NCBI GenBank assembly: GCA_037013685.1
Contig: CM072897.1
Coordinates: forward strand, 20,906,143-20,970,142
DNA length: 64,000 nucleotides
Reading direction: 5' to 3'
Source of the DNA: Acridotheres tristis
Taxonomy: Eukaryota; Chordata; Aves; Passeriformes; Sturnidae
The notes below the pieces were generated by a model, which saw only the letters and a list, made by a program, of their open reading frames with translations, was not told the DNA's origin and ran no database searches. Below, in pieces: positions 56,521-64,000 of the stretch. The first letter of the stretch is position 1, and every line of letters begins with the position of its first letter. Both the position numbers and the translations under genes were made by a program.

Positions 56521-58110
56521 AATAATGTATAACTCTTATAATAATGCATAAAGTCCATTCTTCTTGCAGTAGAGCTTGTTTATTGTATTCAGCCTGAAAC
56601 TGCGAGGTAACTCTGCTTCCTTACTCACAGCCATTGTAACTTTGCCTGCTGTCAGCTCAGCACATTGTAATTTTATTTGGCACATACATACACAACCCTA
56701 AGCTGAGCCTCTGTACCAGCATCTCTTGCCTCTTTTTAGTGACAACAACCAATGGACAGTATGGATCAAGAAAGGGAATTGAGTGTGCAGTGTCAAAGTA
56801 TTTCTTCAGAGCTCAGCCCCCGAGCCATTGAAGAGAAAAGGCAAATCTTGTTGAGGAAGGCCAGGACACAAAACTTTTCTCCTGCTTGAATGACTGCTCA
56901 ATCCAGGAATAAATATTTCTAATCTCTTATAAAACTGCCTGCAATACCTAGACACTGCAGAAGCTGTTAATTCCTTTGTGTAAATCTTAAAGGTGAAAGA
57001 GGAAGGACAAGCCCTCCATCCGTACGTTTATTTACCTCCCTTAAGATGCAGCTTGGCTGTTGAAAGCTGGAAAGGGCTGGATCTGAATGGCTCCAAAAAC
57101 TCTGCTCTGAGTATCTGCTGTTCATCAGCATACGGTGCTAGTTTCTGCCTTTTTCCTTCTGGAAGCCCACTGTGGGTCCCATTTTCTCAGAGAAGCAGTT
57201 AATTCTTGGACAGGACATCCAGCTGGGACTCTGGTACAGCTGGGGGGTACTGGCTTAATGAATTCTGCTTTGTTTAAAACAGGGATAAATCAAGAATCAA
57301 ACCTCAAACTCTAAGGATGAGACCAAGTCAGATTCCTTGTTGTTTTGCTCACTTCCTAAACCATCTGTATCATCTGGATTAGAGATGTTAATTTCATTTT
57401 CTCATTTACAAGCAGCAGTTTTATGGTTTTGATCGATGATAGCCTCAGAACTCCTGGTGTTATGTTCCAGGATAGCTCCAGGACTGTTTGCAGAAGTAGA
57501 TTAGTCATACTGGAGAGTAATTTGCAGTGTTTTGGGATAATGAGGAAGAACGATCTCACTGGAAAATCACATTATGTTAATTGCTTAAAATGTGAGCGTT
57601 TCTTTCCCTTTTCTGTCTGCATAGAGGGAAAAAAACAGCTAAGTGGAAATTCAAGCTTTTTAATGATTAAGCAAAATGGCTGAAGATATTTTCATAGTAG
57701 TTTAAAACTCCCTCTGGGAAAGACCTCTCTTGAGAAACAAAAATTTTAATGCGAACTTTAATCCCGCTACTGTGAGTAAGTTATTAAGTATCCAGCCCTT
57801 GGAAGAATCTAGTGGCCACACATTTATTCAGTGCATGGGGACAGTGCTGACTCCCAGCATCTCTGTGTGCCTTCACAATCTCCTACTGTCATCTGAGTTG
57901 CAGGAGCTGAGCGGGAGTGTGCTGTTATCCCTATCCATTGTGGGACACTAAGTCTGTTGCATTTCAAAAATGGTACTTAAATTCTTAATTAGTTCTTAAA
58001 CTCTTAATAATGAAGGATGGTGCCATGTGGATACAGAGTCTGGGGAAACAGTTTTCCCAGGTGCTCAAAAGAAAACAGAAAGGAAAGAATTAATAACAAA
58101 ATGCACTTGC

Positions 58111-58319
58111 TGTTGTTGACAGGATGTGTGCGCGTGAGGCATGATACTTTGGTAAACGCATGTTTGTAAGAGGTATTGCCCTTCTTGGACCAATAAGCTG
58201 AGCCTATTCTTGGTTCAGCGAAGTAGTCTATAAAATGTGTGTAGTTCTACAATAAATCGCTCCTTCTACCTTTGAGAGGAAGCCGTGCCGCTGGGTCTTC
58301 TTTCGCCGCTCCTATAACA
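58111..58319 (+). mobile_element. compact solo-LTR-like unit
   Basis: It runs from TGTTGTTGACAGG to ...CTCCTATAACA. In LTR order it holds CCAATAAG (58189), CTATAAAATG (about 58229) and CAATAAATCG (about 58251), then a GC-richer U5-like end. The element is + strand, that is IFT140-sense and antisense to TMEM204. No flanking duplication was found, so the exact ends are uncertain. Confidence 0.6.
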
Positions 58320-60179
58320 AATAGTGACAGTGCCGCCTTAGCTTGCTGTGAAGCTGATTGCATCTATGATTACATCCATTCTTTATATCTCCTGACGGAT
58401 ATTGCTTCTTGGTTTTGTAATGAAATGAATTTTAAAAAATACATTCTCTTGATGCTGTTTCCTATGGTTCTTGGGTTTACTTATTTATCACTTGGTGAAT
58501 TATTGAGGACACATTTTGGCATGTACCTGATGGTCCTTTTAAATGCTTCATGTTCATACATGACTTTATTCTGGAAAGGAGAATAAATAGTCGTGTTTCT
58601 GAAAAGAGATTTCTAATTGATTATAGCTTAACCTGGTAATGCTCCTTACACTTAAATTGCTTCACTTACTTTTGTTAGAAGCCATTTTCAATTTCTTGTA
58701 ACTGTGCTAGACTTCATCTTCTTGGGCTGAATGCCTGCAGGCTGAGATCATAATCTTCTGATAAAAATCTAATTAGATAAGTAATTAGGTTTTCTTTAAT
58801 GCAATCAGAAATTCTAACTGAGCATGCTGTTTTCCTCTAAAACTTGATATTTTGCTGAGCTGTTATCCTGAGATAAAGAATGCATCATATTTTTCAGCCT
58901 TTTGGAGTAATTTTTAAAATCTACATTGTAGGGACTTCAGAAATGCAAACCAAGTACCAAAATTAGGAAAAGCTAGAATAGTATGCTTGAACCTAAATGG
59001 ATGAAAGGCAAGAGTCAGGAAGAGCAAGGCTTCTGTCTTGTTGACTCTTACTTATGGTCCTGCTGTTCATAAACCCAAGTTCCAACCTGGAGAGATGGAT
59101 TCAGTTTTAATAAAGAATTTTAGAATAAACCCTTCCTTAGAGCTTAAAAAATATCACTTCAGTCGAACTTCAGACAATAAATCATGTGTTTCTTTTGTTT
59201 TGGATGTCAGTATTGTCAGCAAAGGTGAGGTGTGCTGAGCAGTCTCTATAGCTGCCATGGAAATCAGCTGAAGCTATGCCTTGGATACCAAGAGCACTAT
59301 GAAAGTACAAAGTACAACTGTGCTTCATTTTACAACATGGGCATAGGAGATCAGCACTTACTGTTAAAACAACTCTGAGATAATAGAGACAATAAATAGA
59401 ATCACTGTAATTATCAGTGTCATGCTATGCCTCCCAAACCTGGGCTCTATTTATAGTCTTTCACATTTAATTTCTTCTGTGGATTTAAACTTGTGGTATT
59501 TATAGTGATAGCCTCTTTGAGTATGAATTAGGAAACACTTTAAAAGTACTTATGAAACAAACTAAACCAAATGTTGGCAGTATCTGAGTGCACCTTTGCA
59601 TAACTGTGTCACTCGGATTATGGGAAGGTTTAAAGAGGTGCTTATGTGATGCAAATGTATTTTGATGGTCTGAATAGTCACTAATTTTTTAAAAGTGAAA
59701 CAGATCTGAATTTCTTTTTTGCCTTGTACCCATTCCATGTGATTATGTTGTTTGCAGGTCTTACTGTCCTGAAAAGGAAAGTCTCTCCTGCTCTTTTTAA
59801 AACAATCATTGCAAGTAGCCATAGAGCTTTCAGCAACAAGAGTCCTCAGTACGTTCTGTTGCTGGATGAATATCTTAAAAATTATGAAAGCATGGATAAC
59901 TCAAAAATTATTTTGCTTTTTTCACCTCCTGGGAGGCTTTCTGAAGTATGCAATTAATGCTTTTTTCACTTAAAAATAGTAATTTAAGGAAGAGGAAAGG
60001 AGCGGGGAAACCCCCATCTGTTTTGGCACAATTACAATAATGTTCTGATGTGACAAACTGGTGGAATCTTCCAACCCTTTAAGTATTTTGAAACTTAACC
60101 ATTCAGTTCATCTAAGTGTGAACTTCACATTTGAATACTTATTTTGAAAGGCAGACAGATATTATTGGGGAGAGGAGAG

Positions 60180-60600
60180 TGTGGTTGGTGGGTGTTTTTT
60201 TTAACCGCTTCGGTTGTTACTTTTGGAGTGAAGACATAGCTCTGTTAACTATTTTCAACATAAGTATAGTGGGACCCATAGCTGGTCTGTGGGTTAGAGA
60301 GGGTTGAATATTTGTTTTGAGAAGTATTCTCTGACCAAGGCTGTTGACATGGAGACCAAGAAGAGAAGAGAAGGAGACAACCAGGAACAAAACTCCGCAG
60401 CTGTGGAAAGTATTTTGAGAAATGTCCTGGGAAGAATAGGGGTGGAGAACTATCCACCAATGACCACTATGTTGACTAATTGCGACCAATAAGAAAGTGT
60501 AAACTGTATAGAGGGTATAAAAGACAGTGCAATGTTGGAATAAAGAGATATTAGCCTTCTGAAATGTAGTGTGCCTTTTGTATGTCATGCCCACCCCTAC
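60180..60600 (+). mobile_element. solo-LTR-like unit, + strand
   Basis: Ends ...CACCCCTACA at 60600. It holds GACCAATAAG (60484), GGGTATAAAAG (about 60514) and GGAATAAAGAG (about 60538), then a U5-like 'attagccttctgaaatgtag'. Same signal order as the unit at 58.1 kb. The left edge is uncertain. The open frame 60304-60492 inside it looks like chance. Confidence 0.6.
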
Positions 60601-60794
60601 AGTGACATCTGATGTGATTTGCAGCAGGACTGCAGGAGGCCTGCCAGGGGGCGGGGAGCCAGCAGCCAAGGTGGGATCAGCAGTGAGTCCAGACTCAACT
60701 AACAGTGATATATAGAATACAGGTGAGCTGCTGAGAAAGAAAAAAAAAAGAGAGAGAGAAGGAAAAGAAAAAAGGGCAGTAATGTATCATGTCG

Positions 60795-60885
60795 GGGTCA
60801 CCAGATGTTGCTCTAGGGGCAGGTGCGACATGCAAAAGGCACACTGTATTTCAGAAGGCTAAATATCTGTTTATTACAACACATA
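60795..60885 (-). mobile_element. inverted LTR end plus PBS-like fragment
   Basis: On the - strand: GTTGTAATAAACAG, then AGCCTTCTGAAATACAGTGT and GCCTTTTGCATGTC. This is a diverged copy of 60535-60592 in the opposite orientation. Downstream on the - strand is TGGTGACCCCGACATGAT, one base from the tRNA-Trp primer site I know from avian alpharetroviruses. Confidence 0.65.
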
Positions 60886-63289
60886 AGAAAGTGCTTATGG
60901 TTAAGTAATGGGCCCTTGCAAACCCAACATTGAAAGCCTTCAATACAGCGATCAGTTTTTACAGACACAGCTATTTCTGGTGGGGTATGAGTTGTCTAGA
61001 TATCATAATTTGCTTCTTTATAAACCTCAGCAGATTTTTCTGTACTGGTGGCTTTGATAAATGCATTAATCTGAAATTTTCAAAAGCTCCAGAGCCATTT
61101 TCACTCATAATGCTTTAATTGATTTCAAAGTCTTGGTGGGAAGAGTAACCAAACTCTGATTGCTCTGACAATATTTCTGTGTAACACTTGTGTATGTACT
61201 ACATTGAAATGTATTAAGTTCATTTTCCTGTCCTGAATCCCAAGGAGTTTTGCACTTTTCCAAAATGAGTACACGGAATTGCACCCCAACATTAAAATGA
61301 GCATTCACTCTAAATTGAAAAGCCATGTCTCTCAGAATTCATCTCTACTTGCCTCCGTCATTAAATGAGTAGTGTCACTTATTCAAATATTGTTCATATT
61401 TCAGATATTAGGATGGGAAATCAGAAACCCTGAGCTGCCAGCTGCCCGTGCTGCCTCATCTCTGTGGAACAGCCTGAGCAGTCTGTCATACAATATATAT
61501 AATGTGTATCACAAGGTTTGGGGCTTTTTTTAATCTGATGGTAGTTCCTGTTCTCCAGATGCACTTGGCCTCCCTTCTGGGTCTTTATATATGGAAATAT
61601 TATATATGTAGACAAGTAACATGTCTACAGCACACTCAGCTGCTTGACTCAGCCTGGCTTCCAGCTGGCCAAATTTCAGAGAAATTGGAAATTTTGGAGA
61701 CATTGGAACTTCGTGTAAATGCAGTGAACATGCGTATTAAGGTGATGGCTGCTTCTGTATCAAATCTCAGTTCCTCATTCCCACCCTGAGCAGCATCCCG
61801 CCTCAGCCACCAAATGTCCCTGTGTCCATGTGTGTGCAACAGTCATCTGTCCAGGCTGGACAGATGTTTACCTGGGGTCCCTGTGGCAGTCACGTAGCTG
61901 CTCCTGATGCTGTGCCTCTCTCTGGCATGAATTACAGTCCTTGTTAGAACTGCAATTCCCACAAGCAGTCCAACTCTGAGCATCAGAAGTTGAAACACAC
62001 ATCCTGCTGTTGCAATTTTCCTCATGTCTCCTGAGCCCTGAAGAACACAGTGAGGTTTTGTATCTTTTAGACTTGTTCCTCTTCCTGCATTTCCACATTG
62101 TTCCTAATGTTCTTACAGAGACGGACAAACTATGACCTTGGCTGATGAATAAATCATCTCCTTGTGCCCATCCAGAGAAAGCCTCAGAGGATGGCAGGCC
62201 TTAAGGGCATATTTGTACCCTGCAGTGTGGTTAAAAGTATCTAAGTTGATTCCAAGTAATCTGGTGTGTTTGTGCAGTATTCCTGTCATGGTACTGGGCC
62301 AGGACCTAGGTGGCTTTGAAAAGAGTTGCCTCTGAGAGGCATCACTGGTGGTGTAGGTGCATGTTCTCTCCACTCAAGGTAGCTCACATGTCCCTGTGTG
62401 AGGCCACACTATTGGGTATGTTGCCTTTGTCACACATGACATGGGCACAAAGCTCAATGTTGACTACTCATTACCCCAGCTCTTACTGAGACTATGAGGC
62501 TACTACCTCTGGGGTTTTTCTGAAGCATTAAGAGATGCGAACAAGAGCATAATCTTCCAAATTTTTTCAACAGCTCTGAAACTGCAGCTCCATAATCTTG
62601 GTCAAATGTCGTTGCTTACACTCAGGTGACAAGAGAGTTAGTCTACCTGGCCAGGTTTCCTTAAAGTGTTTGAGGAGGGGCTATGCAATCTGAGTTGTCA
62701 GTGAAGCATTTAAGTTTGTATCATTCAGTGGTTTGTCCAAGTTATAAAAGCTTAGATTGATTCCCTCACAGCTGGGCTGATTCTCAACACAGGTGAAGGT
62801 TTCATATCTGAGAGTTTATTACTACTAAAAAAGGAGCCATCTCACCCTTCCTTACAACTTTATCACTTAGTGTTAACAGCAGCACTTGTTGGACTCTGAT
62901 ACCACAGTTTAATCCAATGAAAAAAATAACCACCAAAAACTCCATCCCACCCCATGTCCAAAACTTCCACCCTAACCTGGAGATTCTTTTGCTGCTAGTC
63001 ATCTGAACCACCACAGAAGCTTTTCAGCATCACAGGGGGTTGAAAGAGAGGTGCAGGGCTGCACAGCAAGAAGATGAGAAAGAGAAAGGTAGATAGACAA
63101 GTGAAAGGGCCTGGGATCTCTGCTTCCCAGAGCAGTGAGATTTGAAAGACAGAGTTGAAGTGCTTTCCCATGGAATCAGTTGCCTAAGCTTCTGATGATG
63201 TGCCTTGCAGAAGTAGTTCACATTTCAATGCTTCATTTCCCTGTATTTTTAATATATTTTGCTCCTGTCCCTGGCTTTCTTTTTGGCTT

Positions 63290-63525
63290 TTTTTTTTTAC
63301 ATTTCTAGGAAGAAATCCTTTCCTGTGAGGTTGGTGAGGCCTTGGCACAAGGTGCCCAGAGAAGCTGCGGCTGCTCCGTCCCACTTCTAGGTGTTCCAGG
63401 CCAGGATGGACAGAGCTTGGAGCTACCTGGGATAGTGGAAGGTGTCCCTGCCCATGGCAGGGGCTGGGATGTGATGGACTTGAAGGTTCTTTCCAACCCA
63501 AACCATTCCATGATTCTGTGATTTC
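63290..63525 (+). repeat. CR1 LINE 3' end
   Basis: 'tgaggccttggcacaaggtg', 'cccagagaagctgcggctgc', 'tggacttgaaggttctttcc', 'ttccatgattctgtgattt'. Confidence 0.9.
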
Positions 63526-63947
63526 AGTGGGAGGAAAGAGCAGGCAGAGAAAGTCAGTGAAAAGCAACTTCTAAGAATGTACTTCTCTCTGCCAGGGAGG
63601 AAGGCAGCTCACAGTAGTGCCTATAGTTGGCCGTTAGTTACATACTGCACATACTGCATGTACAGGAGTCTTTAGTATATGGACAAGCAGATTCCCAAAG
63701 AGTTTACACTTTTTCTGTTGAACTGTGAGATAAATAGCTTGCCTCTCAAATATGTGTGTCTGTATGTGTATAAATACATTGTTTTATATGAGCCAGATTG
63801 TGGCCTCTTTCGCATTGCTATTGGTAGAACAGCTTTTCTATATTGTTCTACAAATGGTATCCAAAATACTTCATGGTAACTCAGTATTGAGGAAGGCTTT
63901 TTTTCCTTCATAAAGTTATTTTTAGAGATGTGTATGTATATGCATAC

Positions 63948-63967
63948 ACCGCCCCCCCTCCCCCCCG
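63948..63967. repeat. C-rich low-complexity tract
   Basis: ACCGCCCCCCCTCCCCCCCG run. Confidence 0.9.
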
Positions 63968-64000
63968 CATGTCTGTGATTTATCTACAACAGAGGATGAG

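Noticed and set aside
61843..62128. - strand frames with a hydrophobic start, considered as the missing TMEM204 first exon
   Set aside because: No match to the claudin-like first loop (no W-x-C-x-C type pattern), wrong residue order, and no donor in the phase needed by the exon at 52817.

Overview
This window is vertebrate nuclear DNA, most likely from a bird and probably a songbird. It has long AT-rich introns, many 3'-truncated CR1 LINE copies in both orientations, and avian-type endogenous retroviruses (ERVs). There are no bacterial operons, rRNA or tRNA genes, or CRISPR arrays. Most open frames are chance or transposon frames. The real host genes are split into short exons that had to be assembled from splice sites.

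The main gene, on the + strand from 1673 to 38722, is the N-terminal to middle part of IFT140, the intraflagellar-transport complex A subunit of cilia. Fifteen consecutive exons were found. Each has an AG acceptor and a GT donor, and their phases join into one uninterrupted frame of about 670 codons. The first exon(s) lie upstream of the window, and the C-terminal TPR half lies beyond it. From 38723 to the window end is one very long IFT140 intron. Inside it, on the - strand, sit two exons of TMEM204 (claudin-like CLP24): 52662-52817 and the terminal coding exon 40873-41117. As I recall, TMEM204 is also nested in antisense inside IFT140 in mammals, so this looks like conserved synteny. The first TMEM204 coding exon was not found up to 64000.

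Mobile DNA, region by region. Intron 3 (6.3-9.6 kb) holds a decayed + strand ERV with an LTR end, a primer-binding-like site and gag remains. Intron 6 (12.2-25.8 kb) holds a nested pair of ERVs. An old + strand gag-pol provirus (about 13.4-25.6 kb) is split inside its reverse transcriptase by a younger, related - strand provirus at 16132-22720. The younger one has two LTRs of about 690 bp that differ by about 3% by eye. It keeps recognisable gag, protease (DTG), reverse transcriptase (YIDDI), RNase H and integrase (D,D35E) segments, all broken by stops or frameshifts, and I saw no env. Intron 12 carries a probable - strand solo LTR (31.0-32.3 kb). Two compact + strand LTR-like units with CCAAT, TATA and AATAAA signals lie at 58.1-58.3 kb and about 60.2-60.6 kb. 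The second faces an inverted LTR/PBS fragment at 60.8-60.9 kb. CR1 fragments are scattered throughout.

No new biological system was recognised. The points most worth a second look are the opposite-orientation nested proviruses, the predicted membrane-spanning segments in the gag region of this ERV family, the inverted LTR pair near 60.5-60.9 kb, and the missing first exon of the nested TMEM204.
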